A stretch of 38,679 bases of DNA from an uncultured cyanobacterium (GTDB lineage Bacteria; Cyanobacteriota; Vampirovibrionia; Gastranaerophilales; Gastranaerophilaceae), in NCBI GenBank assembly GCA_902495705.1, contig CABUXT010000022.1, positions 1 to 38,679 on the forward strand, given 5' to 3'. The notes beneath the pieces are model-generated. The model had not been told where the DNA came from. It searched no databases and saw only the letters and a program-made list of their open reading frames with translations. This document shows positions 16,951 to 24,773 of the stretch, piece by piece; within the stretch, counting starts at the first letter, position 1, and each line of letters starts with the position of its first letter. Position numbers and translations under genes: made by a program.

Positions 16951-17292
16951 TTCTTTGTAGCGTTTGATAGCGACATCTAATTCTTTTTTAGGGGTTTCCT
17001 GTGTTTTCTTGATAAATGCGTGTAAAAGCACCATTGTGTTATCTTCAACATAAAATATGACTCTTGCAATACCGTTTGAAATATTACAACGAACTTCTTC
17101 AAGTCCACCAGTACCATGAAGAACACGAGTTAACGGCATTCCGATAGGATAACCATACTGAACTGTCTTGATATCAAAACCAATTGTACGCATATCTTCT
17201 TTTGGTAAGCTTTTCAACCACTCTCTAACAGGTTCATTACCCGAACTTGTTGCGTAAAAATATACTTCCAATGCCGTTTTGCGTTCTGTCAT
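16936..17292 (-). CDS. HigB/Gp49-like (RelE-fold) toxin, DUF891
   Basis: A 118-aa RelE-superfamily toxin, expected to cleave mRNA at the ribosome. Family marks are EPVREWLKSLPKEDMRTIG, a central LTRVLHGTGGLEEVRC, RVIFYVEDNTMVLLHAF and the C-terminal KKTQETPKKEL with AIKRYKEL. An open frame extends 12 codons upstream, but the ATG at 17292 sits seven bases after a TATAAT box and starts where homologues start. The mRNA would then be nearly or fully leaderless. It converges with the antitoxin gene, overlapping it by 15 bases at the 3' ends. Confidence 0.85.
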   Translation of the reverse strand: MTERKTALEVYFYATSSGNEPVREWLKSLPKEDMRTIGFDIKTVQYGYPIGMPLTRVLHGTGGLEEVRCNISNGIARVIFYVEDNTMVLLHAFIKKTQETPKKELDVAIKRYKELCKR

Positions 17293-17298
17293 GTGTTG

Positions 17299-17328
17299 AT
17301 TATAACATAATAGATTTTTATATGCCAA
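17299..17328 (-). promoter_or_regulatory. Promoter for a leaderless toxin transcript
   Basis: On the minus strand, TTGGCA (17328-17323), an 18-base spacer and TATAAT (17304-17299) form a near-consensus sigma-70 promoter. The ATG begins seven bases after the -10 box, where transcription should start. It overlaps the last codons of the upstream ATPase gene. Confidence 0.6.
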
Positions 17329-19720
17329 GCATTTTTTTAATCGCAGTTTTATTAGTAAGGGTTAAATACTGACTGTTAACAAATAAAAAAACATTATGTT
17401 TAAATATAAAGAAACGCTTTTTAGTTAAGGCCGTTTCTAATTCTTTATAATTTATACAAAAGTTTTTAGATGTTTTATCAATTGCCATTAAATAATTATT
17501 TTTGAAAAGTGCTTCTGTAAGTTTTTTAATATAATCTTCATTATAATTAAATTTTGTTTTTAATTTTGAAATATAGTCCTTATATTTTATACTTTTATAC
17601 AACTGAAATATATTTAATATTTCTTGAATATCTCTATACTCAGCTTTCATTTCTGCGATAAGATTTCCATTTAAAAATTCAGTATACTGATTTACTGCAT
17701 ATTCAAAATCTTCTTTAGTTACTTTATTTCTATTATTGTTAGCAGAAGATTCAAATAAAGCTTGAATAAAAAATATAATATCTCGAGGTCTCAAAATTAT
17801 AATATTTTTTATTAAATCAAATGTGGAATGATGTTTTTCAATTTGTTCAAATAACTCTTTCCATATATCTTTTGAGTTATTTTCTTGATTATCCCATCCT
17901 AAAATGTGATTTAATTTTAATTCTACTAGTTCTTTTAATTTTAAAGGTGAATCTTCCCAATTTATTTTGAATGATATTGTTCTTAATTTGTCAGGTTCAT
18001 TAGCTTCTTTTGCTATATAATTATAAATATCTTCACGTAAGAATATATAATTTAGAACAGTTATATTATCTTTTTTATCGTTTGATAATTCATTTTTGAT
18101 TTGAGAATCTACTTCTAATAAAGTTAATATCATACTACTTTGTAAATCTAAATTACTTTGAGGATTCCAGGATTTATCTAAATTATCCGATAATATATTT
18201 AGTTTAATATATTTTTTATTTTCAAAATATTGCTTTAATAATATTGTTAATGGCGTTAAATAATTTCTGTATAAATCCTCCAATATTTGTGGTGATTCAA
18301 TAGTATGTTCTGATAGTTTTGTACTCAATTCTTTTATGATTCCAAAAAAGTTTTGTTTTACTAGGTTTTCATTATTTGCACAAAAGTCAAGTATCTTATT
18401 TTCTTCATTTGTTAATATTTTACAAAGTGCTAATTTTTCTGTTATCCTTATTTTTAAATTTTGGATAAGTTTTGAATAAATTACAGTTTTCCAAACAGTA
18501 TAAAAGAACGTTTTCTTTGAACTTTCAGATTTATATAATGCAGAAAAGTCAATATTTTCTAAAAGTTCTAATGAGTCTGGTTTTAAATTTATATTATAAT
18601 TTTTGGAGTTACTTGATAAATCTTCAATTAACTTATAATAGATAGCTGTTTTACCAGCACCTTTTCGGCCTACCAATAATAATTTTGATTTGTTTTCTTT
18701 TGCTTTTTCATATGCACTTGTAGAAACAAAATAATTAAATAAATCTTCTTTCTCATTTTCTGCGGTACATTCTAATGCAATTTTTAATATATTTATTTCA
18801 GATTTATTTTGATTTTTATCCTCTAAACTATTTTCTACAAAATTATTTTTACAATGTTTCTGAATCCATTGATGAATTTTATTTATACAATCTTCACTTG
18901 ATATATAATCAATAAGTATATCAGAATAATCTAAAGGACTTCTAAATTTAGCAGGAGCAATCAACAAAACTTGTTTGTTTAGTCCACAAGCAATACCTGC
19001 CAAAAAAGAGTTTTTACCATTTTCAAAAAACGCATTATCATAATTTGTTGGTAGCATATGGAATATAATAGTTTTGGCCTTATGTAAATTTAAAAAATAA
19101 TAACTTAAAGTTTTATAATCAACTTCGTAAGGGTCATTTAGTTTTACTTTTAGTTTTAATTCTCCAGTGCTTAATCCATTTATATACTCATTTAAATCAA
19201 TTGTTGCTTGACTTTCGGAATCATTCTCTAAATAGAAAATGTCATTTTCTTCATTCAAAATGTCATTAGGGATAGCATTTTTTATATGTTCATTACTAAA
19301 TTCTTTATTCTGAAGTTTTGATAAAATTTCTTTAGAATTCTTAAATGGTGTGTATTTTATGTTTTTTAGGAAAAAGTTCAGATAATTGCTTTTAGCTTGT
19401 TCAATATCTTCGTTTAGAAAAATAAATATATTTTTGTTTAAAGCAATAGCATATCCTAATTCAAATAATACGTTGTGATTTAAATAAGTTAAATCGCAAG
19501 CAAAGTAAGAGCATTGTTTTATGTGTTGTAATATTTCTTTATCGATAAAACTTCCACTTTTCTTTAAATCTTCCCACGTAACTGCATTTATAGTTTTTTG
19601 ATGTGAATTAAAATCTGTAATGGCTCTTTTGATTGCATCAACATTATTATCGCAATGCCCCTCTCTAGAGCCTTGATATGCAAAAAACAAACTTTCTGTT
19701 TTGGATACACTAGTTTTCAA
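17318..19720 (-). CDS. TIR/NDT-like domain fused to a Sll1717-type P-loop ATPase (candidate defence protein)
   Basis: An 800-aa multidomain protein. Residues 8-105 resemble a TIR-like/nucleoside deoxyribosyltransferase-like fold: LFFAYQGSREGHCDNN, then ACDLTYLNHNVLFELGYAIAL with the candidate catalytic E87. Residues 190-290 look like a second, weaker copy of that fold (FFENGKNSFLAGIACGLNKQ). A P-loop ATPase begins near 320 with Walker A LLLVGRKGAGKT (G351-T358) and resembles the Sll1717-family STAND-like NTPases. The rest is helical. NADase or nucleotide-cleaving domains joined to such ATPases are common in abortive-infection proteins, so an antiphage role is inferred. The start is TTG, with AGGGG seven bases upstream. 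The same-strand methylase-like gene lies 66 bases upstream. Confidence 0.65.
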   Translation of the reverse strand: MKTSVSKTESLFFAYQGSREGHCDNNVDAIKRAITDFNSHQKTINAVTWEDLKKSGSFIDKEILQHIKQCSYFACDLTYLNHNVLFELGYAIALNKNIFIFLNEDIEQAKSNYLNFFLKNIKYTPFKNSKEILSKLQNKEFSNEHIKNAIPNDILNEENDIFYLENDSESQATIDLNEYINGLSTGELKLKVKLNDPYEVDYKTLSYYFLNLHKAKTIIFHMLPTNYDNAFFENGKNSFLAGIACGLNKQVLLIAPAKFRSPLDYSDILIDYISSEDCINKIHQWIQKHCKNNFVENSLEDKNQNKSEINILKIALECTAENEKEDLFNYFVSTSAYEKAKENKSKLLLVGRKGAGKTAIYYKLIEDLSSNSKNYNINLKPDSLELLENIDFSALYKSESSKKTFFYTVWKTVIYSKLIQNLKIRITEKLALCKILTNEENKILDFCANNENLVKQNFFGIIKELSTKLSEHTIESPQILEDLYRNYLTPLTILLKQYFENKKYIKLNILSDNLDKSWNPQSNLDLQSSMILTLLEVDSQIKNELSNDKKDNITVLNYIFLREDIYNYIAKEANEPDKLRTISFKINWEDSPLKLKELVELKLNHILGWDNQENNSKDIWKELFEQIEKHHSTFDLIKNIIILRPRDIIFFIQALFESSANNNRNKVTKEDFEYAVNQYTEFLNGNLIAEMKAEYRDIQEILNIFQLYKSIKYKDYISKLKTKFNYNEDYIKKLTEALFKNNYLMAIDKTSKNFCINYKELETALTKKRFFIFKHNVFLFVNSQYLTLTNKTAIKKMLGI

Positions 19721-19786
19721 TATAATTACCCCTATTTGTTTGTATTTATATCAAAAACATAATGAATGTACAATATTAAAATTATT

Positions 19787-20509
19787 TTAAAATAATTTTA
19801 ATTGAGTATTTAAATTTGAAGTTGGTCTTAATATTTCTTTTTTAACATATCGTTGTTTCATTTTAACCTGAAACCCATTCACAAAATAAAACGGAGTATA
19901 AAGCACCTGTTGAAATTTTAAAGATAAAGAATCACCTTGAACTACTCTTGCAGAAATTCCAAGTAATGAGAGTTGAATGTATGTCATTTTGAAGCACATT
20001 TCAGATATATCAATTGCTTCGACAAACAAATTTTGTTGATAATTTATATTATGCTCTCTTAGAGTTTGAGCAAATGCAATAATCAATGCTCCACTGCCAC
20101 AACAAGGTTCTGAAAGAGTTATAAGTTGATTGTTCTGAAAACTTTCAATTTCTGTAAAATTTATCTCTGCCATAAACTTACAAACTGAATATGGTGTAAA
20201 ATACTGACCATTAGCTTGACTACCTAAGTTTAAAGACATATATACTTGCCCTAAAAAATCTTGAGATTCTTGTTCTAATCCGAGAACTAAAAAAGCAAGC
20301 AGTTTTGAAAATTCTTCTGCTTGCTCTTTTGTATAAGTTTTGATTATATTCAAATATTTTTGCTCTAAGATATCACTTCGATAGACTGTTTGTGCTAAGG
20401 AGCAACAACTCAAAGTCAAAAAGTCATTAAAGACGGTTGAAACACTTCTAGAACGGTCTAAGTTACTCAATTTTGATATAAATTCTTTAATGTAATCTTT
20501 TTTATTCAT
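19787..20509 (-). CDS. N6-adenine methylase-like protein with atypical catalytic motif
   Basis: A 240-aa protein of the HsdM-like SAM-dependent methylase fold. GQYFTPYSVCKFMAEI (101-116) and the SAM-binding motif SEPCCGSGALI (133-143) are clear, and D168 fits the second acidic position. The usual catalytic NPPY/F is absent: after the strand RVVQGDSL comes YTPFY (204-208). A family of methylase-like proteins on Gram-positive plasmids and ICEs shows the same change, as far as I recall, so this is not random decay. Target or activity is unknown. An AGAGGT ribosome site precedes the ATG. It could modify element DNA or work with the downstream TIR-like ATPase. Confidence 0.7.
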   Translation of the reverse strand: MNKKDYIKEFISKLSNLDRSRSVSTVFNDFLTLSCCSLAQTVYRSDILEQKYLNIIKTYTKEQAEEFSKLLAFLVLGLEQESQDFLGQVYMSLNLGSQANGQYFTPYSVCKFMAEINFTEIESFQNNQLITLSEPCCGSGALIIAFAQTLREHNINYQQNLFVEAIDISEMCFKMTYIQLSLLGISARVVQGDSLSLKFQQVLYTPFYFVNGFQVKMKQRYVKKEILRPTSNLNTQLKLF

Positions 20510-20923
20510 AAAATGTACCTCTTTTATATTGAGAGAATTCAGATTGACTTCTGTTAAACTTTTTGAAGATTTATATATATTTATATTTAAAATACTGTTT
20601 CCGTTTAATCTCGATTATTCTGAATTTAGTGCCTTGTAAAATTTACTAGCAAAGACTTAATTTAGCCATTTTTATTATTATAAATCTTATAATTTCACTC
20701 GTACATACTTCTGAAAAAACTCTTGTTACTTTTAATTACAGAAAAATACCAATTTATTACAACTAAAAGTATTATATTTATTACCTTTTTAAGCTATTTT
20801 TCTAATTTGTAATTTTGTAATTAAAAACTTAGTTTAATAAAAAAATATATAAATAAGGTTTAGCTTTTATAATTTTTTAGTACAGGGATTTTGTGTTATA
20901 TTGTTAGTCAATAGGAGGTTTTA
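20510..20923. other. AT-rich divergent intergenic region
   Basis: 414 bases separate the leftward methylase/ATPase unit from the rightward HAD/membrane pair. It is extremely AT-rich, with short direct repeats (TTTGTAATTTTGTAATTA near 20808-20825) and a TTATATT box at about 20896, ahead of the strong GGAGG site of the HAD gene. I see no gene, RNA or clear terminator here. Confidence 0.5.
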
Positions 20924-21769
20924 ATGTCATATACAGAAAAATGCTTGATTACAGATTTTGATAATACGTTATTTGATTGGTTTGATTACTGGTATCAAGC
21001 ATTCAATGGAGCACTTTGCTATATTTTAAAGAATTCTACAGGAATAAATAAAGAAGATTTCCTTTTAGATATAAAAAAGATTCATGAATGTCATAATACA
21101 ACAGAATATCTAAATGTATTTAAAGATATAGCTGAACTTCCTAAATATAGAAATATTTTAAACTTTACAGATATTTGTTGTCAAGCAACAGAGTTAAGAG
21201 AAAAGTTAAAGGCTGAAAATTTGCATTTGTTTTTGGGAGTTTTAGAAACTTTGAAATATTTAAAACAAAATTCTTATAAAATAATTTTGTTTACTGAATC
21301 TGAGGCATATAGTACAACTGCAAGGGTAAAGGCTCTAAAACTTGATGGAATAATCGATTATATTTATGCTCCCCCAGCAAAAAATGCAGGAATTACAGAT
21401 TTAAAGAAAACAGAACTCATTTCTTTTGATGAGCAAAAACATTATAAACCTAATAGTCAGAATATAGAAAAAATACTTTCTGATATAAATGTAGAGAAAA
21501 GAAATTGCTACTATATCGGAGATAGTTTGATTAAAGATATAAAAATGGCACAAAATGCTCAAATCATAGATATTTATGCAAAATATGGTGAAAATTATAA
21601 GACGAAAAAAGAATATGAATTATTAAAAAAGGTAACTTTTTGGCCAGATTCCTTAGTTAAAGCAGAGGCTCAAAGTAATGAACAGGATATAAGACCAACA
21701 TTCATATTAGAAAATTCATTTAAAGAAATTTTAAATATAATAAATATCAATGAGGTTACAAATGTTTAA
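20924..21769 (+). CDS. HAD-superfamily phosphatase
   Basis: A 281-aa haloacid-dehalogenase-fold hydrolase. All four motifs are present: DFDNTLFD (D11, D13) for the nucleophile and acid, T124 in ILFTES, K175 in HYKPN, and the metal-binding D200/D205 in YIGDSLIKD. The helical cap (about 20-100) is of the C1 type. The substrate is unknown; candidates include phosphorylated nucleotides or sugars. A strong AGGAGG ribosome site precedes the ATG. The 3' end overlaps the membrane-protein gene by 8 bases, so the two are translated together and probably act together. Confidence 0.85.
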   Translation: MSYTEKCLITDFDNTLFDWFDYWYQAFNGALCYILKNSTGINKEDFLLDIKKIHECHNTTEYLNVFKDIAELPKYRNILNFTDICCQATELREKLKAENLHLFLGVLETLKYLKQNSYKIILFTESEAYSTTARVKALKLDGIIDYIYAPPAKNAGITDLKKTELISFDEQKHYKPNSQNIEKILSDINVEKRNCYYIGDSLIKDIKMAQNAQIIDIYAKYGENYKTKKEYELLKKVTFWPDSLVKAEAQSNEQDIRPTFILENSFKEILNIININEVTNV

Positions 21770-22454
21770 ATGGTTGAAAAATGATAAAAAAGAAAATGAT
21801 AAAAAACTTCTACTTGAAGTATGGAAACAATGTGTAGACGTCCAAATGCACTTTAATGATATGGAAATGAAAATCAGAAGTTTAGCAGTAACGGTTATAA
21901 CAGCTATTTCTGGTGCAATAGGTTATTTATTAAAAGAGAATCTTCAGAGTCAAATAGAAGAAAATTCACAGAATCATTTTTGGGTAATATACTTATTTGT
22001 TGGGGCTGCAGCTTGGATATGTTTCTATCTAATGGATAGATTTATGTATCATAAACTTCTTATAGGTGCAGTAAAAGCAGGAATTGAGACTGAAAATGAA
22101 TTAAAAAATTTGGGAATAAATGTCGCTCTTGGTACTCAAATCAAAGAGGCAAGTCCAATAAAAAATATGTTGTGTGGTCCATTAGAAATGCACTCTAATC
22201 AAAAATTAGATTTCTTTTATATTGTTATTCCTTGTATTTGCATAAATGGAATTTTAACATATTTAAAATTTAGTTTATATTCAACTATTATTATGTTAGC
22301 GAGCTTAATCATTATTGGAATTTATATTATAGCTAAGGAATATAATAACGAGGCTAAAAGAAGCAAAATAAAGTGTCCTTATTTTGTAATATTCATCTTG
22401 TTTAATCTCATATTGTTTATTATATTATTAAAATTAAACAATTTAGTATCTTGA
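21762..22454 (+). CDS. Multi-pass membrane protein paired with the HAD phosphatase (SLATT-like)
   Basis: A 230-aa membrane protein with hydrophobic helices at about 41-58, 74-91, 149-167, 172-191 and 205-224. The soluble stretch at 10-38 (LLLEVWKQCVDVQMHFNDME) recalls SLATT/4TM proteins that serve as pore-forming effectors in nucleotide-linked defence systems. The likeness is by eye only. The ATG at 21762, after GAGG and inside the end of the HAD gene, is preferred over an earlier in-frame start. With the HAD enzyme it forms a compact two-gene cassette at the cargo end of element 1, close to the att site, a common place for defence genes. Confidence 0.65.
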   Translation: MFKWLKNDKKENDKKLLLEVWKQCVDVQMHFNDMEMKIRSLAVTVITAISGAIGYLLKENLQSQIEENSQNHFWVIYLFVGAAAWICFYLMDRFMYHKLLIGAVKAGIETENELKNLGINVALGTQIKEASPIKNMLCGPLEMHSNQKLDFFYIVIPCICINGILTYLKFSLYSTIIMLASLIIIGIYIIAKEYNNEAKRSKIKCPYFVIFILFNLILFIILLKLNNLVS

Positions 22455-22469
22455 TAAGCACTTAAACTT

Positions 22470-22489
22470 GTGGGTAATGGGTGGGTAAT
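22470..22489 (+). promoter_or_regulatory. Right arm-type integrase repeats of element 1
   Basis: GTGGGTAAT occurs at 22470-22478 and 22481-22489, spaced 11 bp. It matches the copy at the left end (6977) and one in the fossil end at 32808. ACTTAAAC sits beside it, as at the left end. These are likely integrase arm sites. Confidence 0.55.
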
Positions 22490-22573
22490 TGATATTCAAT
22501 TTCGCTTATTTTGAATAAGTTTCAAATGGGGTAAAGAAGTTGTAAAAACTGTATTTTACGATGTTTGAACCCT

Positions 22574-22621
22574 CTGTCACGCATGAGGTCGCGAGTTCGA
22601 GCCTCGTCGTTCCCGCCATTT
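22574..22621 (+). repeat. attM: second copy of the 48-bp att core
   Basis: Identical to 6877-6924 and 32708-32755. It holds only the 3' part of a tRNA-Asp, from the anticodon loop on, with no 5' half, so it is not a functional tRNA. It is the junction between elements 1 and 2. Confidence 0.95.
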
Positions 22622-22622
22622 T

Positions 22623-22649
22623 AAGAGGGTTTTAGGCACCCTCTTTTTT
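22623..22649 (+). terminator. Terminator following attM
   Basis: AAGAGGGT (22623-22630) and ACCCTCTT (22638-22645), followed by T6. It occupies the same place as the terminators after the other two att copies but differs in sequence, in line with element 2 being of another lineage. Confidence 0.8.
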
Positions 22650-22661
22650 AATGCAATAGAA

Positions 22662-22693
22662 AACGTTCCAAAAACATTCCATTTTGGAACGTT
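22662..22693. repeat. 12-bp inverted repeat near the left end of element 2
   Basis: AACGTTCCAAAA (22662-22673) and TTTTGGAACGTT (22682-22693) are a perfect inverted pair. ACATTCCA in the loop repeats the same word. It could be an integrase or excisionase site of element 2, or a rightward terminator (TTTTAAAC follows). Confidence 0.5.
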
Positions 22694-22710
22694 TTAAACT
22701 AGTTAATAAT

Positions 22711-22738
22711 AAAAAAGTTGCCTACATTGAGGCAACTT
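22711..22738 (-). terminator. Terminator of the element 2 integrase gene
   Basis: AAGTTGCC (22715-22722) pairs with GGCAACTT (22731-22738). On the minus strand it ends in TTTTTT. It lies 23 bases past the integrase stop. Confidence 0.85.
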
Positions 22739-22760
22739 GGGCAGGTTATTTTAGTAATTC

Positions 22761-23684
22761 TTAGGTTGCAAAAACTCTATTAAGTTCTTGTTTTACAAAA
22801 TCAGAAGTATTATCAATGTCGATATAAATATCTTCTGTAATTGAAGCTCTTCCATGACGGAGCAGTTTTTGTATTACTTTAGTTGGCACTCCTTTCTTAT
22901 GAAGTATAGTTGCACAAGAACCACGCAATTCATGAAATTTCATGAAGTTACGTTTTCCAAACGCTACTTTTAATGCTCTTTGAAATCTTTGTTTAATAAA
23001 ATCAACAGCAATTAAAGGTTTACCATACTTTGTAAAACACAAATCTTCTAGCACACCTCTATTTATCAAAGAAGTCCTATATTCCTTTAATTCCTCAATC
23101 AATACTGTAGGAACAGCAATTTTTGACCTAGAAGTTTCGGTTTTTAATCTATCTGTAATTAAGATATCCTCTTCAGACAAATTAGGATTTTCTTCTAAGA
23201 TTTTAAGTAAGTTTTTCTTTGTTATCCTTTGAATTTGACGTTGAATGTCAATTGTTTTAGCCTCAAAATCAATATCACTCCATTTTAGGCCTAATACTTC
23301 CCCTTGACGCATTCCGGCATAGAAGCTACAAGCAATAATTGGTGCAGTGTAGTCATTAAACATCATCTTAGCAACTTCTATCAAAAGTGCCCCTTGTTCC
23401 ATATTTATACGAACATTTTCACGATTTTTCCTTTCCTTTTTAATATTAATTGCAGACAAAATATTAAAAGGATTGGGCTGAATCGTAATATCGTTTTTCA
23501 ATGCACAATTCCAAATTGCCTTAGCCTTTTTCAAAGTATTATTGTAAGAATATACGGGCATTTGCTTCTTTGCTTCAATTGCCCAGTTTTGAACAACTTG
23601 TTTGGTGATATCAACAACTTTCTTATCAGAAAAGAATTGAAGATAGTTTCTATATAATCCTTCTCCGGAAGTTATTGTATTCAT
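22761..23684 (-). pseudogene. int: Integrase of element 2, lacking its N-terminal arm-binding domain
   Basis: 307 codons of a tyrosine recombinase. The core-binding region (about 5-90) and catalytic domain are intact: R126 in AGMRQGE, K181, H251 and R254 in HELRG, H277 in RHGRAS and the nucleophile Y287. Full-length relatives have roughly 70-100 more residues at the N-terminus. No ribosome site precedes the ATG at 23684. The frame stays open 12 codons upstream (to about 23720) and reads like the end of the missing domain. It then meets a stop inside the reverse transcriptase YVDD motif, so the gene was joined to the RT gene by a deletion. It may still have catalytic ability if translated, but would bind its arms poorly. 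Confidence 0.75.
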
Positions 23685-23710
23685 AGAAAAGTTGTTTGCT
23701 TCGGCATATG

Positions 23711-24292
23711 TTACATAATATCATCCACATACAAGGTAAATGTTATATCTCTTTCTTCCATGTATGCTGCAATTTCGTCAAACAGGTCCTTATGAGACAA
23801 AAAGGCAAGAATACTACTCGTTGGTGCACCCGTTGGGATATGTCCTCTAAATGTACACATCTGCACCAATATCTCCAGAGCTTCGCCAGAGATATTTAAT
23901 TTGTCTTGGAAAATTTTTCGGACATAACGAGCTCTTGAATTTGTGAAAAAGCTTGAAATGTCTGTTGTTACGTATGCATGTTGTCCTGCATGAGCTTGTG
24001 CATTCCGGTAGTTATTTCCTCCCGACCAACACATGTTATATTCAGGACAATCGAATGTATCAATCAATATTTCTTTCAAATCCTTTAGAAGACGTTTTAA
24101 GATATCGTTTGGTTCTTCTATTAATCGTTTTTTACTCTTTCCTTGTACATAATAACTTCTGTATCCTTTTTGACTTGCCTCAATTAAACTTTTTACTGGA
24201 GAATCTAAAATTTCCGCCAATTCCGGCAATGTTGAAATACCGTATAAATTAACCTGTTTTTCGTTTACATTTTTTGCTTCTGCTTGTGTCAT
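23711..24292 (-). pseudogene. Retron-type reverse transcriptase, cut right after the YVDD motif
   Basis: 193 residues of a retron-like RT. SYYVQGKSKKRLIEEP opens the fingers. NAQAH at about 97-101 is the NAxxH 'region X' that marks retron RTs. TDISSFF holds catalytic D111, and HIPTGAPTSSILAFL and YVDD (D190, D191) follow. The frame stops three codons after YVDD. The thumb and the VTG 'region Y', about 120 more residues in the family, are gone, replaced by the integrase remnant. The ATG at 24292 has an AAAGGG ribosome site, so the front end is original. A structured region directly upstream may be the retron msr/msd RNA. Without its thumb the enzyme should be inactive. Confidence 0.82.
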
Positions 24293-24329
24293 TATATCCC
24301 TTTCTGATTAAAAGAGGGCAGGTGCAGGT

Positions 24330-24622
24330 AAATGGGACTCCTGCATATATGATTACAACCCGATTGCCCTCAATAGAGGCCGGACGGAGCTTAAGCGAAG
24401 TCCGGTTGAAAGAAAAGAGAAGAGAACTGTCCTAATATGTCTTAATGAAGAATTAAGTGTATTAAGTGTAAGGTATCTTCTCATACGGAAGGAAGAATTA
24501 TGATTTTCTTTGTTGAACAAGCCGTCTCGATCCGGTTAGGACGAGCTGGGCAAGTTTATTGAGGTCATTAAGCCAATCAAGTAAATCAAGTTCAATCCCC
24601 CGATTTAACTAGTCCCTTTTTT
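24330..24622 (-). ncRNA. Candidate retron ncRNA (msr/msd) upstream of the RT
   Basis: The 350 bases between the small upstream gene and the RT start are far less AT-rich than their surroundings and full of hairpins. These include CCGGAC/GTCCGG (24380-24385/24400-24405), GAGGGCA/TGCCCTC (24314-24320/24365-24371), GCAGG/CCTGC (24324-24344) and a bulged CTCGTCC/GGATCGAG near 24527-24545. Possible a1/a2 ends are GGGACT (complement of 24611-24616) and AGTCCC (complement of 24334-24339), about 40 bases before the RT start. The position, just 5' of a NAxxH RT on the same strand, is where retron RNAs lie. The exact ends and the branching G are not established. Confidence 0.45.
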
Positions 24623-24644
24623 AAGTTGTAATCTTTTTTTGTTT

Positions 24645-24773
24645 TTACTTTACCAATTCCTTCTTTTTGATTTCAAAAATTTTTTCACCCAGACCTATTA
24701 CTCTCAGATACTTAGTATATAGCTTTCTCCTTTTTTCACTCAGCAAATTGTTGTCTTTTTCTTTCTGTTTCAT
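24645..24773 (-). CDS. Small 42-aa basic protein upstream of the retron
   Basis: An ATG at 24773 preceded by GAAAGGA opens a 42-residue frame beginning MKQKEKDNNLLSEKRRKLY and ending in a Lys-rich tail (EIKKKELVK). It is short, but the ribosome site, the ordered charge pattern and the position just before the retron RNA argue for a real gene. The middle (YTKYLRVIGLGEKIFE) could be one or two helices. Function is unknown; it may be a fragment of an XRE-like protein or a small retron accessory. Confidence 0.4.
   Translation of the reverse strand: MKQKEKDNNLLSEKRRKLYTKYLRVIGLGEKIFEIKKKELVK

Larger units (their letters stand above)
6877..22621. mobile_element. Integrative element 1 (about 15.7 kb, satellite-like/IME)
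   Basis: It is bounded by identical 48-bp att cores at 6877 and 22574. The integrase at the left end reads outward to the tRNA, followed by excisionase, helicase and primase genes: the int-xis-replication layout of phage satellites (PICI, P4-like) and of integrative mobilisable elements. I see no capsid, terminase, relaxase or conjugation gene, so transfer must rely on a helper or on an unrecognised gene. The right half is cargo: zinc-ribbon membrane proteins, a toxin/antitoxin pair, a TIR/NDT-like ATPase with a methylase-like gene, and a HAD/membrane-protein pair. Integrase arm-type repeats (GTGGGTAAT) occur near both ends, and no gene looks broken, so the element may still be mobile. Confidence 0.85.

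Noticed and set aside
22574..22621. Second and third tRNA-Asp genes
   Set aside because: Only the 3' part is present at 22574 and 32708. The acceptor 5' strand and D arm are missing, so they are att copies.
6877..22621. Complete prophage
   Set aside because: No terminase, portal, capsid or tail genes. Only integration and replication functions are seen, hence satellite-like or IME.
24527..24640. Frame DLLDWLNDLNKLAQLVL on the minus strand
   Set aside because: About 35 codons with no standard start. It overlaps hairpins of the candidate retron RNA, so coding is less likely.
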